56,396 nucleotides of DNA from positions 1 to 56,396 of the forward strand of contig JAISSW010000015.1 in assembly GCA_031272895.1 (NCBI GenBank), written 5' to 3'. Below, piece after piece: positions 34,188-43,283 of the stretch. Position 1 is the first letter of the stretch; each line of letters begins with the position of its first letter. Source of the DNA: Clostridium sp. Its GTDB lineage: Bacteria > Bacillota > Clostridia > Oscillospirales > Acutalibacteraceae. The translations under genes and the position numbers were made by a program. The notes below the pieces were generated by a model. It had not been told where the DNA came from and did not search any database. It saw only the letters and a list, made by a program, of their open reading frames with translations.

Positions 34188-34994
34188 ATGAAAAATCCGT
34201 TTAAGCTCAGAAAAATATCGGACGACACATATATCATAGAGCAAAAAACCGCCTATTTTCAGTGTTTAATGTATCTTCTTACAGGAGATAAAATGGCATT
34301 GCTCATTGACACGGGCATAAACAAAGGCGATTTGAGGGGCTTTGTCAGTTCACTCACAGGCCTGCCCGTAACGGTGGTTTGCACCCACGGGCATTTTGAC
34401 CACATTGGCTGCGCCTGGCAGTTCGGCGGGGCGTTAGTCAGTGACGATGACGACAAGCTGCTGGCCGACCACCTTGACCAAAATTACCTGAAGTCACTCA
34501 TTAAAAAAGAGTATTCGCCTCTGTTTTGCCGCCTTGCAAAAAAAATCATAGACAAACTAACCATCCCGCCGCCAAAAACAACTTGGGCACATTTGCCGGA
34601 GAGCATAGAGCTTGGCAACCGGCGGATCGAGGTAATAAAAACGCCCGGGCACACAACCGGCAGTGTTTGCTTTTTGGACAGAAAAAACAAAATGCTTTTT
34701 TCGGGCGACACGGTGTGTGACTGGGGCATACTGCTCCACTTGGATGGTACGGACGTAAGCACATATCTTCAATCTGTCAAAAAGTTAAAAGCTTTGGAGA
34801 GCGAATTTGATGACATTTGGCCCGGGCACCACGGCGCACCGGTAAAGCGCGGCACACTTGGTTGGTACGTTGCCTGCGCAGAGGGCGTACTTACCGGAGA
34901 AATTAAACCCCAAAAACAAAAACGCAAGCGTGTGGCAAAGCACAAAGAGATACTGATAACATTGCCCAACGAGGAGGAAAGCTATGGAAGCTGA
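34188..34994 (+). CDS. MBL-fold metallo-hydrolase
   Basis: A 268-residue cytoplasmic protein of the metallo-beta-lactamase fold. The metal motif is complete: Thr66-His67-Gly-His69-Phe-Asp71-His72 (CTHGHFDHIG). Later ligands are in KTPGHTTGSVCFLD, FSGDTVCD and WPGHHGAP. Members hydrolyse lactones, thioesters or other esters. The gene lies 15 bases after the symporter and overlaps the next esterase gene by 11 bases, so it belongs to the sugar operon. A role in cleaving a lactone or acyl group of the imported glycoside is inference. The C-terminus is basic (KPQKQKRKRVAKHK). Confidence 0.85.
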   Translation: MKNPFKLRKISDDTYIIEQKTAYFQCLMYLLTGDKMALLIDTGINKGDLRGFVSSLTGLPVTVVCTHGHFDHIGCAWQFGGALVSDDDDKLLADHLDQNYLKSLIKKEYSPLFCRLAKKIIDKLTIPPPKTTWAHLPESIELGNRRIEVIKTPGHTTGSVCFLDRKNKMLFSGDTVCDWGILLHLDGTDVSTYLQSVKKLKALESEFDDIWPGHHGAPVKRGTLGWYVACAEGVLTGEIKPQKQKRKRVAKHKEILITLPNEEESYGS

Positions 34995-35946
34995 CAAAAA
35001 ATACCCAATGCGCTTGGCAAAATTTCGCGATGGCTGGATGGACATGACACCGGAACTGCCTGAGCCGCGAATTGACCGAATTGACGAAAAACTGCTTGAC
35101 CTGCCATACGGCGACGACCCGCTGCAAAAAATGGATGTTTATTACCCAAACCAAAAACGCGAAAAATACCCGCTGTTTGTGGTTATACACGGTGGCGGCT
35201 GGAGCCACATGGACAAGCGAGACTGGCATCTATATCCCTCTTTCTTTGCGCTTGAACGCGGGTTTATGGTCATATCAGTCAATTATCGGCTTGCACCGAA
35301 AAACAAGCTTCCCGCCGCAACCTATGATTGCTTTGCAGCTATGGAATATATCGCCGCTCACGCAGGCAAGCTGAAGCTTGACACAGACAACGTGTTTGTT
35401 TGGGGCTGCTCTGCGGGCGGAAATCTCGGTGCGGCTACAGTGCTTAAATTCTCACATGACGAACGCATAAATATAAAGGCAATGGTTGCGGTCGTCCCGG
35501 CGTTGGATTTTTCCGAATTTTATGGTACCTTCGGCAAAGCCATTGGGAGCGAGGCTATGACCAAGGAGTTGAACAATACCCTGGGGACGCATTTGCCGGC
35601 GTGTGTGTTCAAATTGTTGCGGCGTTTCATAATCAAGGCCTGGCAAAAAGAAATCTTCGGTCGGGCAATAGATTTTGACAAAGAGCCGCTGAGAGAATAC
35701 GACGCAAGCTACTATTTGAACGACAAATCACCAAAATTCTATTTTTCTTTCGGAGAAAAAGACCCGCTTATTGCCCAGAGTGATATTCGTCGCTTTGCCG
35801 CAAGGCTTTTGGAACACGGATTGACCGAAAGCGATATTGTGTTCGACTGCGTGAAGGACGCACCCCACATGGGCGCGACCCGCCACTTTTTTGAGGACGA
35901 GGTTATACTTAGGTACATAAATTTCTGCACATCTCTGCTTGATTGA
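34984..35946 (+). CDS. Alpha/beta-hydrolase esterase (HSL-like), first of a pair
   Basis: A 320-residue esterase/lipase-type enzyme. The oxyanion motif is HGGGW (69-73), the nucleophile elbow GCSAGG has Ser143, and the acid and base are probably in EKDPLI and DAPHMG near the C-terminus. This layout is that of hormone-sensitive-lipase-like carboxylesterases (Abhydrolase_3), which often deacylate sugars or small esters. There is no signal peptide. It is translationally coupled to the MBL gene by an 11-base overlap and followed after 19 bases by a second, more distant esterase. Confidence 0.85.
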   Translation: MEADKKYPMRLAKFRDGWMDMTPELPEPRIDRIDEKLLDLPYGDDPLQKMDVYYPNQKREKYPLFVVIHGGGWSHMDKRDWHLYPSFFALERGFMVISVNYRLAPKNKLPAATYDCFAAMEYIAAHAGKLKLDTDNVFVWGCSAGGNLGAATVLKFSHDERINIKAMVAVVPALDFSEFYGTFGKAIGSEAMTKELNNTLGTHLPACVFKLLRRFIIKAWQKEIFGRAIDFDKEPLREYDASYYLNDKSPKFYFSFGEKDPLIAQSDIRRFAARLLEHGLTESDIVFDCVKDAPHMGATRHFFEDEVILRYINFCTSLLD

Positions 35947-35965
35947 TTAAAGGAGGCAAAACGCT

Positions 35966-36889
35966 ATGGGACTGGTAATCAGAAAAATTATGCTTGATAT
36001 TTGGAAGAAAAACGCTCGGCTTGACGCTGCACGAAAGGCAAAGCAATCCCCGCCCGCAGGGGTTGCTTCCGTGCGGGATTTGGCATATGTGGACGACGGC
36101 AACCGGATGCACTTGTTGGATGTTTTTTACCCCGAAAACGCTCAAGGCCTTTTGCCCACAATTTTTGACGTCCACGGCGGCGGCTGGGTTTACGGCGATA
36201 AGGAGCTCAACGAGTACTTCTGTATGTCACTCGCCTCAATGGGGTTTGCCGTAGTGGATATTAACTATCGCCTTATTCCCGCGGTGGATTTGAAAGCGCA
36301 GGTGTGCGACATTTTTGCAGCCCTGCATTGGCTCGGCAGGAATGGTCAAAACTACCGCTGCGACCCGGAAAAGGTATTCCTAACGGGTGATTCGGCGGGG
36401 GGGCATTTGTCCTCGCTGGTCACGGCAATCAACACAAACCCCAAGGCACTTGCGCTCTACGGCTTAGAGCAGCTTCCGTTCGAAATACGCGGTATATGCA
36501 TAAACCACGGCGTTCCAGATTTACACAATGCAAAGCTTGCAGGAAAAGCCGTGCTTAGGGAATATGAGCGGTTTTGGTTTGGGAAAAACCCGAAAAGCAA
36601 CCCCATTTATTACAAATCAAGCGTCACCGAACTTGCTGACCCGGTCACATATCCTCCCGCTTTGGTGTTGACAAGTAAGGCCGACAATCTTTACCGCAAC
36701 TCGGTGCAGCTCATAGATTTTTTCGATGCCGGCGGTTATAGATACGAAAGCTATATTCCGGATAAAAAAGCTGCAGGCGGCAAGCTGCTTGGGCATGTGT
36801 TCAATGTCCTCTACCCAAATTGGGCTGAGGGCGTTGCGGCTAACCGTGCCATGACCGACTTTTTCAAAAAACAGTTACAAGGAGAATAG
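35966..36889 (+). CDS. Alpha/beta-hydrolase esterase, second of a pair
   Basis: A 307-residue enzyme with HGGGW at 70-74 and the nucleophile Ser143 in GDSAGGHL. It is only distantly similar to the preceding esterase, so it is not a recent duplicate; different acyl groups or positions are plausible. Asp and His candidates lie in LTSKADNLY and GKLLGHVFN. It has an AAAGGAGG site 12 bases before the ATG and ends 2 bases before the glucosidase gene, which fits one operon. Confidence 0.85.
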   Translation: MGLVIRKIMLDIWKKNARLDAARKAKQSPPAGVASVRDLAYVDDGNRMHLLDVFYPENAQGLLPTIFDVHGGGWVYGDKELNEYFCMSLASMGFAVVDINYRLIPAVDLKAQVCDIFAALHWLGRNGQNYRCDPEKVFLTGDSAGGHLSSLVTAINTNPKALALYGLEQLPFEIRGICINHGVPDLHNAKLAGKAVLREYERFWFGKNPKSNPIYYKSSVTELADPVTYPPALVLTSKADNLYRNSVQLIDFFDAGGYRYESYIPDKKAAGGKLLGHVFNVLYPNWAEGVAANRAMTDFFKKQLQGE

Positions 36890-36891
36890 CC

Positions 36892-38565
36892 ATGGATTGG
36901 CAAAAAAGCTGTGTGGTTTACCAAATTTATCCCAAAAGCTTTTGTGATTCCAACGGCGATGGCGTGGGGGATATTTGCGGCATAATCACAAAGCTTGATT
37001 ACCTAAAAAATTTGGGCGTTGACGTGCTGTGGATTTCCCCTATATTCAAAAGCCCGGGCTATGACAATGGTTACGACATAAGCGATTATCGCGCTATTGA
37101 CCCGATTTTCGGCACGCAGAAGGACTTTGAACGTCTGATAAAAGAAGCGCATATCCGGGGAATGAAGCTTATGCTTGATTTAGTGGTCAACCACTCCTCG
37201 CACGAGCATGAATGGTTTAAGCAAAGCCGTTCTTCAAAGGATAACCCATACCGTGATTTCTATATTTGGCGCGACGGAAAAGGAAATAATCCGCCAACCA
37301 ATTGGAAAGACTTGTTCGGCGGCGGTTCATGCTGGACCTTTGACGCAAAAACAAAGCAGTATTATCTGCACTTGTTTTCTCCCCAACAGCCGGATTTGAA
37401 CTGGGAAAATCCAACGCTGCGCGGCGAAATTTATAATATGATGGATTACTGGCTGTCCATCGGTGTTGACGGATTCCGAATGGACGTAATCAGCTACATT
37501 TCCAAACCATGTAATTTGCCCGACGCAAAAGAGGGCGAGAGTGTTACGGAGATAGTCGCAAACGGGGCAAGAGTGCATGAATATCTGCGTGAAATGCGGA
37601 GCCGGGTGTTGGATAAATACGACACAATAACCGTGGGGGAAGCGGCAGGTGTGACGGTTGATGAGGCAAAAAAATACGCAGGTCTTGATGGCTGCGAGCT
37701 TGACATGGTTTTTCATTTTGAGGTCAACGAGCTTGACGGTGGGGAGAGCTGCAAGTGGAATACGCAAAAAATTGCTCTGAGTGACTTGAAAGCTGTTTAC
37801 ACCAAATGGCAGAAGGCACTTGACGGCGTGGCATGGAACAGCCTCTATCTTTCCAACCACGACCAGCCGCGAAGTGTTTCACGCTTTGGCGACGACGGCG
37901 ATTTATACCGTGAGCGTTCGCAGAAGCTGCTGGCTATTTGCACCTATTTGATGCAGGGCACACCCTTTATATACCAGGGCGAGGAGTTGGGAATGACATT
38001 CAACCGCTTCACAAGGCCCGACCAACTGCGCGATATCGAGAGCTTGAACGCATATAGGTCACTGACTGCGAGAGGCGTAACGCAAGACGACGCCATGGAT
38101 ATTATATCAAAACGAGGCCGCGACAGTGCCCGGACCCCAATGCAGTGGAGCGCAAAAAGTGGCGCGGGCTTCACTACAGGCGAGCCATGGTTGATGATAA
38201 ACAAAAATCATGCGCAAATCAACGCGGAGGAGCAACTGAGCCGCCCTGATTCGGTTTACAATTTCTATAAAAAGCTCATTGCGTTCAGAAAGGCTAATGG
38301 CGTTTTTGTCACGGGGAAATATATCCCTATTTTTGAAGAGCGCGATGACATTTTAGCCTATCTGCGCCGCGACAAAAATCAATGTGTTATGGTAATAGGC
38401 AACTATACCGATAAACCTGTTTTCATAGAGCATTTGGATGAAAATTTCAAAATCAAAAACTGCCTTCTCGGGAATATCGAGCACTCCGATTTTTTGCGAA
38501 GCGCCACGCTGCAAGCATATGAGGCGGTGGTGTTGCGGGCTTGTCGGGTACCTGATAATCAATAG
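36892..38565 (+). CDS. GH13 alpha-glucosidase (oligo-1,6-glucosidase type)
   Basis: A 557-residue intracellular glycoside hydrolase family 13 enzyme. It starts VVYQIYPKSFCDSNGDGVGD with the calcium-site loop. Catalytic residues are Asp198 (GFRMDVI), Glu250 (TVGEAAG) and Asp324 (NHDQPR); LVVNHSSHEHEWF is a further conserved region. The sequence after the nucleophile and the TIM-barrel loops resemble subfamily 31 (oligo-1,6-glucosidase, sucrase-isomaltase types), which cleave short alpha-glucosides. There is no signal peptide. It is the last gene of the five-gene operon; the nearest feature downstream is an intergenic repeat. Confidence 0.92.
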   Translation: MDWQKSCVVYQIYPKSFCDSNGDGVGDICGIITKLDYLKNLGVDVLWISPIFKSPGYDNGYDISDYRAIDPIFGTQKDFERLIKEAHIRGMKLMLDLVVNHSSHEHEWFKQSRSSKDNPYRDFYIWRDGKGNNPPTNWKDLFGGGSCWTFDAKTKQYYLHLFSPQQPDLNWENPTLRGEIYNMMDYWLSIGVDGFRMDVISYISKPCNLPDAKEGESVTEIVANGARVHEYLREMRSRVLDKYDTITVGEAAGVTVDEAKKYAGLDGCELDMVFHFEVNELDGGESCKWNTQKIALSDLKAVYTKWQKALDGVAWNSLYLSNHDQPRSVSRFGDDGDLYRERSQKLLAICTYLMQGTPFIYQGEELGMTFNRFTRPDQLRDIESLNAYRSLTARGVTQDDAMDIISKRGRDSARTPMQWSAKSGAGFTTGEPWLMINKNHAQINAEEQLSRPDSVYNFYKKLIAFRKANGVFVTGKYIPIFEERDDILAYLRRDKNQCVMVIGNYTDKPVFIEHLDENFKIKNCLLGNIEHSDFLRSATLQAYEAVVLRACRVPDNQ

Positions 38566-38640
38566 TCGCCTATTATGTGCAAGCCTTGCGTCAATGCTTT
38601 TTATGCTTCTATAAATTCTGCGGCAGGACGGCTATATCGG

Positions 38641-38847
38641 CGACTTGCTTAACAATCGCGAACGATAGCCTATGGTTTTAGTCAACCTAACCGCGACATT
38701 GGCGGCGGCGGTGATGGCTTGCAAGCAGACACCTACTGATTCGTGGAGAAGCCTTGTGGTCTGCATGGACATATACCCGATTTTCCTGCAGGCGTTGCCT
38801 GCCCGCTTTTCTTTGCTTACTTTCTTTTCTCGCGAAAAGAAAGTAAG
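38641..38847 (+). repeat. Intergenic repeat, copy 2, abutting tRNA-Arg
   Basis: Matches copy 1 at 30742-30955 in permuted order (see there). It contains a perfect hairpin GCAGGC-GTT-GCCTGC (38788-38802) and ends in a perfect 14-bp hairpin CTTACTTTCTTTTC / GAAAAGAAAGTAAG (38816-38847, loop TCGC). That hairpin touches the CCA end of tRNA-Arg, so on the minus strand it would fold immediately after the tRNA and could act in its termination or processing. No gene was found in the gap 38566-38847. Confidence 0.85.
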
Positions 38848-38923
<76 letters not shown>

Positions 38924-38989
38924 GTATTTGGCTTTTTATAAGACTCCACCGACCGGGAAAAGCCAAACCATAATCGGCGCGGGACTCTG

Positions 38990-39961
38990 TCACTTTTTTT
39001 CGTCCAAGAGCTTCAGTTCCTCCTTGACCGCCGCATAAAGCAGCTCCTCGGCCTCACTAAGCTGCGCCACATCAATTGTGCAGCCCGCCGCGCGGCTGTG
39101 TCCGCCGCCGCCCAGCCTCGCCGCAATCGCCGAGGCATCAACCGGGGCATATGAGCGCAGGCTGACCTTAAAGCCACCGCTCTTGCGCTCCTTTAGCGTG
39201 GCACCCACAAGCACACCCTCCACCTGACGCGGAATTGCCGATATTTGCTCCGCCTCGTCGTCGCTGGCTCCGCACTCGTCGTACATTGCCCGCGTGAGCG
39301 CAGTGACGGCGTAACGTCCGCGCTCCAGCACTCGCAACTCTTCAAGAGCCATTCTCTCAAGCGAAAAATACGCCTTGCGCTTGGTTTCAAAGAACAGCTT
39401 GTTAAGCTCTGCGGCTCTTGCGCCATGCTCAAGCAGCTTGGCGGCAATACGCAGGGTATCCGCCGTTGTGCTGCTGTAGCGGAAGCAGCCCGTATCCGTT
39501 GAAAGCCCGCTGTAAAGGCAATCGGCAATATGTGGGGTTATGGGTGCATTCATCTCCTTAAGCACGGCATAGACAAGCTCGGCGCACGCCGCCGCCTTTG
39601 GCACAACATATTCCTGCCGGGCATATGCCTTGTTGGAGCTGTGGTGGTCAATGCAAAGGTGTATTACCGGGAAGTCGTCCTTGGCGTCCCCAAGCAGGCT
39701 TGTATCCGCAAGGTCCACCGCAACGACAAATTGCGGTTCAAAATTTGCGTACTTAATCCCGTCCGCCATAAAGGAAAACTTCGTGGGGATTTCGTCCGGG
39801 CAAAACAGCCGCACTCGCTTTGCCATGGTTCGCAGACCCCGCAGCAGTGCAAAGCCGGAGCCAAGGGTATCCCCGTCCGGGTTTGCGTGGGTGAGGATAA
39901 GCACATCCTCCGCTTGCTTAAGCAAAGCAGCTGTTTCCGTCAGGCTTAGCGCTTGCGCCAT
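38990..39961 (-). CDS. nrnA: DHH-family nanoRNase / pAp phosphatase (NrnA-type)
   Basis: Degrades oligoribonucleotides and 3'-phosphoadenosine-5'-phosphate in the cytoplasm. The 323-residue product has the DHH core: THANPDGDTLGSG for the first metal ligands, VDLADTS and the CIDHHSSN motif. The C-terminal DHHA1 domain ends with GGGHSRAAGCTI. ATG 39961 follows AAGGAGG. It is the last gene of the rimP operon, 32 bases after rbfA, a common Firmicutes neighbourhood. Confidence 0.92.
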   Translation of the reverse strand: MAQALSLTETAALLKQAEDVLILTHANPDGDTLGSGFALLRGLRTMAKRVRLFCPDEIPTKFSFMADGIKYANFEPQFVVAVDLADTSLLGDAKDDFPVIHLCIDHHSSNKAYARQEYVVPKAAACAELVYAVLKEMNAPITPHIADCLYSGLSTDTGCFRYSSTTADTLRIAAKLLEHGARAAELNKLFFETKRKAYFSLERMALEELRVLERGRYAVTALTRAMYDECGASDDEAEQISAIPRQVEGVLVGATLKERKSGGFKVSLRSYAPVDASAIAARLGGGGHSRAAGCTIDVAQLSEAEELLYAAVKEELKLLDEKK

Positions 39962-39993
39962 ATCGGGAACCTCCTTACAAGGTCGGCTGTGTG

Positions 39994-40365
39994 TCAGTCC
40001 TCGCTTTCGGGCGCTTTGGAATCGCCGCCCTTAACACGCGAGAGTGTTTGGTCAATGTGTATGGCGTATTGCGCCGAGTTATCCGGATAGAAACGCAGCT
40101 CCGGCGCTTTGCGCAGGCGCAGACGCAGCCCAAGCTCACGGCGCAGCAGCCCCGCTGCCCTGTCCAAGCCCTTAACCGCCTGTGCCGCTTTCTCTATGCC
40201 CTCCATTGAGCTGACATATACCCTTGCGACGGACATATCCCTTGTCAGCTCTATGCGGACGACAGTGAGCAGCTGCCCGGCAACACGCGGGTCCTTAAGC
40301 TCGCCAATCAGGGCGACAAGCTCGCGGCGTATATCCTCTCCCATGTGGGACGCGTGTGTCGTCAT
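39994..40365 (-). CDS. rbfA: 30S ribosome-binding factor A
   Basis: Late assembly factor of the small ribosomal subunit. The 123-residue protein shows the KH-like fold landmarks IRRELVALIGELKDPRV, VRIELTRDMSVARVYV and LRRELGLRLRLRKAPELRF. Its ATG overlaps the infB stop (ATGA), so translation is coupled. The last ~15 residues form a charged tail. It belongs to the rimP-nusA-ylxR-infB-rbfA-nrnA operon. Confidence 0.94.
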   Translation of the reverse strand: MTTHASHMGEDIRRELVALIGELKDPRVAGQLLTVVRIELTRDMSVARVYVSSMEGIEKAAQAVKGLDRAAGLLRRELGLRLRLRKAPELRFYPDNSAQYAIHIDQTLSRVKGGDSKAPESED

Positions 40366-42917
40366 TCCCTGTATTCCTCAATCATATATGCCTCAAAGAC
40401 GTCGTTTAACTTTATGTCGTTAAACTTGCTGAGTCCTATGCCGCATTCATAGCCGCTTGCGACTTCCTTAGCGTCGTTTTTGAAGCGCTTAAGGCTCGCA
40501 ATCTCGTCCTGCGCAACAACAATGCCATCGCGTACCACGCGGATTTTTGCGTTGCGCGTAACCTTGCCGCTAAGGACATAGCAGCCCCCGACAAGACCTA
40601 CGTCGGGGATACGGTGAACCTGGCGCACCTCCGCGCGTCCAAGCTGAACCTCGCGGTATTTTGGCGCAAGCATTCCCTTTAGCGCAGCCTCAACGTCCTC
40701 CGTGCAAGCGTAGATAACCGAATACATACGCATTTCCACGCCTTGGCGCTCCGCGTTTGCCTGAGCCGTAGCGTCCGGGCGCACATTGAAGCCGATAATC
40801 ACGGCATTTGCTGTGTTTGCAAGCATAACGTCGTTATCGTTAATCGCTCCCACGCCGGAGTGGATAATCTTAACCACCACTTCTTCGTTGCTGAGCTTTT
40901 CAAGGTTTTGCTTAAGCGCCTCAACGGAGCCCTGCACGTCCGCTTTTACAATTAGCGGAAGGGTCTTCATCTGCCCGGCCTGCAGGCTTTCAAACAGGTT
41001 CTCTAAGCTGACCATGGTATGCCCGCTCTGCTCTGCTGCCTTTGCCTGAGCGCGTCGCTGCTCCACAAGCGCGCGGGCAAGCCTCTCGTCATTGACGGAG
41101 TCTACCGCGTCGCCCGCGGTTGGCGGGCTGTCCAAGCCCATAATCTCCACCGGCACAGAGGGACCTGCCTCCTCAATGCGTCTGCCCTTATCGTCCACCA
41201 TAACGCGCACACGACCGCTTGTGGCTCCGGCGACAACATAATCCCCGCTGTGCAGGGTACCGTTTTGAATCAGCAGCGTTGCGATTGTGCCGCGCTCCCT
41301 TTCCATACGCGCCTCAATAACTACGCCCTTGGCGGCGCGGTTGGGGTTGGCCTTAAGCTCAAGCACCTCCGCCTCCAGCAGTATGGCTTCCAGGAGCTTA
41401 TCTATACCCTGTTTTGTTACCGCGGAAACAGGCACACAAATTGTGTCGCCGCCCCATTCCTCCGGCACAAGCCCGTGCTCTGTGAGCTGCTGCTTTACCT
41501 TTTCAGGGTTGGCTCCCTCACGGTCCATTTTGTTGATTGCAACAATAACCCGCACCTCTGCCGCGCGGGCATGGTTTATTGCCTCAATGGTCTGTGGCAT
41601 AATGCCGTCGTCAGCCGCAACAACAAGCACGGCAATATCCGTCGCCATTGCCCCTCGCGCGCGCATACTTGTGAACGCGGCGTGTCCGGGGGTATCGAGG
41701 AAGGTTATGGGCTGACCGTCAAGCTCCACGCGGTATGCACCGATGTGCTGGGTTATGCCGCCGCTCTCCGTTTCCGTAACGGAGGTGTGGCGGATTGCGT
41801 CCAAAATGCTGGTTTTACCATGGTCAACGTGCCCCATGACGACGACGACCGGCGCGCGCGGCAAAAGGTCTGCCTCGCTGTCCTCACTGTCGTCAATCAG
41901 CTTTTCCTCAATGGTAACGATTACCTCTCGCTCCACCACAATGCCCATTGCGTCGGCTATCAGCTCGGCTGTGTCAAAGTCTATCTCCTCATTGACCGTA
42001 GCCATGACGCCAAGGTCCGTGAACAGTTTTTTGATTACCTCCGCCGCCTTGCGCTTCATAAGCTCCGCAAGCGCGCCGACCGTGATGGTTTCCCCTACTT
42101 TAATGTGCAGCTTAGGTGCGCGCTCACGCGCACGCGCAAGCTGCGCCATTTTTTCCGCCTTGGACTCTTCTGTGTGACGCCCGCGCATACCCTGCGGACG
42201 CATACCTGTGTTCTTCTTTTTGAGCTTTTGCTTGCCAAGCCCCATTTCACTTCTCCGCAAATCGTGCGTAGAGGCAAGGGAAGCATAGCGCTCATTGTAT
42301 TTATCCAGCGTGACTTCCGTTGAGCGGGTGTCCACAATACGAGCCTCTCCCTTAGTGCGGCTCTGCGGCACTGTGCTTTGCGGTCTTTCCTTGCGGGCCG
42401 GCATGGTTACTCGGTTGCCCTTGGCGTCCAGCAGGGGGCCTGTTTGGCGCGGCTTGGGTACTGCCGGCTTTTTTTCCGCGGGCTTAGACGGCGCGGGCTT
42501 AACGACGGGTGCAGGCTTTGTTGCGGGCGGAGCCGGCTTCTTTTGCTGCTCCGGCTTTTTCTCAGCGGGCTTTGCCGCGGCTTTTTCTTCCTTTTGTGGC
42601 TTTGGTTTCTCCTCCTGCACCTCTTTCTTCGGGGCAGGCTCAACCACCGGCGGCTTTTCCTCCACGGGTTTCTTTTCTTCCTCCGCGGGCGGGGCAGGCT
42701 CCTCCGCGTGCGGGCGTGTTGCAAAGTACGCCGTAAAATCAGCCTGGTTGCTCTCTAAGGAAAGGCGTTCAAAAACAACGTCCAGCTCGTCCGTTTCCAG
42801 TGTGCTGGATGTCCCCTTGCGCTTGCCGCCAAAGACCTCCTCCAATATATCCATGACAAGCTTGCTTTTTATCCCAAGGTCCTTTGCAAGCTCGCTAAGC
42901 TTATAGCTTGTCTTCAT
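40362..42917 (-). CDS. infB: Translation initiation factor IF-2
   Basis: GTPase that places initiator tRNA on the 30S subunit. The 851-residue protein starts with the IF2_N domain ([21 protein letters not shown]), then a long Pro/Lys/Glu-rich linker (about 75-250). A second IF2_N-like domain precedes the GTPase domain: G1 GHVDHGKT (362-369), [12 protein letters not shown], and SA in G5. Domains II to IV complete the C-terminus. ATG 42917 follows GAGAGGAG. It overlaps ylxR by 4 bases and rbfA by 4 bases. Confidence 0.97.
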   Translation of the reverse strand: MKTSYKLSELAKDLGIKSKLVMDILEEVFGGKRKGTSSTLETDELDVVFERLSLESNQADFTAYFATRPHAEEPAPPAEEEKKPVEEKPPVVEPAPKKEVQEEKPKPQKEEKAAAKPAEKKPEQQKKPAPPATKPAPVVKPAPSKPAEKKPAVPKPRQTGPLLDAKGNRVTMPARKERPQSTVPQSRTKGEARIVDTRSTEVTLDKYNERYASLASTHDLRRSEMGLGKQKLKKKNTGMRPQGMRGRHTEESKAEKMAQLARARERAPKLHIKVGETITVGALAELMKRKAAEVIKKLFTDLGVMATVNEEIDFDTAELIADAMGIVVEREVIVTIEEKLIDDSEDSEADLLPRAPVVVVMGHVDHGKTSILDAIRHTSVTETESGGITQHIGAYRVELDGQPITFLDTPGHAAFTSMRARGAMATDIAVLVVAADDGIMPQTIEAINHARAAEVRVIVAINKMDREGANPEKVKQQLTEHGLVPEEWGGDTICVPVSAVTKQGIDKLLEAILLEAEVLELKANPNRAAKGVVIEARMERERGTIATLLIQNGTLHSGDYVVAGATSGRVRVMVDDKGRRIEEAGPSVPVEIMGLDSPPTAGDAVDSVNDERLARALVEQRRAQAKAAEQSGHTMVSLENLFESLQAGQMKTLPLIVKADVQGSVEALKQNLEKLSNEEVVVKIIHSGVGAINDNDVMLANTANAVIIGFNVRPDATAQANAERQGVEMRMYSVIYACTEDVEAALKGMLAPKYREVQLGRAEVRQVHRIPDVGLVGGCYVLSGKVTRNAKIRVVRDGIVVAQDEIASLKRFKNDAKEVASGYECGIGLSKFNDIKLNDVFEAYMIEEYRE

Positions 42918-43246
42918 GCGTTAACTCCTCTCTCTTCGGTTTCGTCCGGCGTGTTCATTGCCGCAAGCTGTTCTTCAAGGCGGCTGTAAATTTCGTCCGG
43001 CACTCTGCATTTGAAGGCGTGCGAAAGTGCGTTGCGCTTGCGTGCCTTTTTCAGGCATTCGCCGCTTGGGCAAACGTAGGCGCCGCGCCCGTTTTTCTTT
43101 CCCGTTGGGTCAAGGCAGATTGCCTCGCCGCTTTCCTCAGGAGGACGAACCACACGCAGCAGGCTGCGTTTTTCCTTGTGTTCACCGCAACCGCAGCAAC
43201 GCCGAACAGGTATTTTTTTTTGCTTTGGCTGTTGCTTTTCGCCCAC
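42914..43246 (-). CDS. ylxR: YlxR family RNA-binding protein (RnpM)
   Basis: A 110-residue basic protein of the DUF448/YlxR family, conserved between nusA and infB in Firmicutes and reported to modulate RNase P. Conserved parts are IPVRRCCGCGEHKEK, GRGAYVCPS and CLKKARKRN. The start is GTG 43246 behind AAGGAGG. It lies 37 bases after nusA and overlaps infB by 4 bases. In many relatives a ylxQ (L7Ae-like) gene sits between ylxR and infB; it is absent here. Confidence 0.92.
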   Translation of the reverse strand: MGEKQQPKQKKIPVRRCCGCGEHKEKRSLLRVVRPPEESGEAICLDPTGKKNGRGAYVCPSGECLKKARKRNALSHAFKCRVPDEIYSRLEEQLAAMNTPDETEERGVNA

Positions 43247-43283
43247 TGCTCTCGCCTCCTTTATGTGCTTTAATGTGTTTCCG

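Noticed and set aside
41019-42323. A 434-codon open frame antisense to infB
   Set aside because: It lies entirely inside a certain gene, lacks a ribosome-binding site, and its translation is Arg/His/Cys-rich with no recognisable domain.
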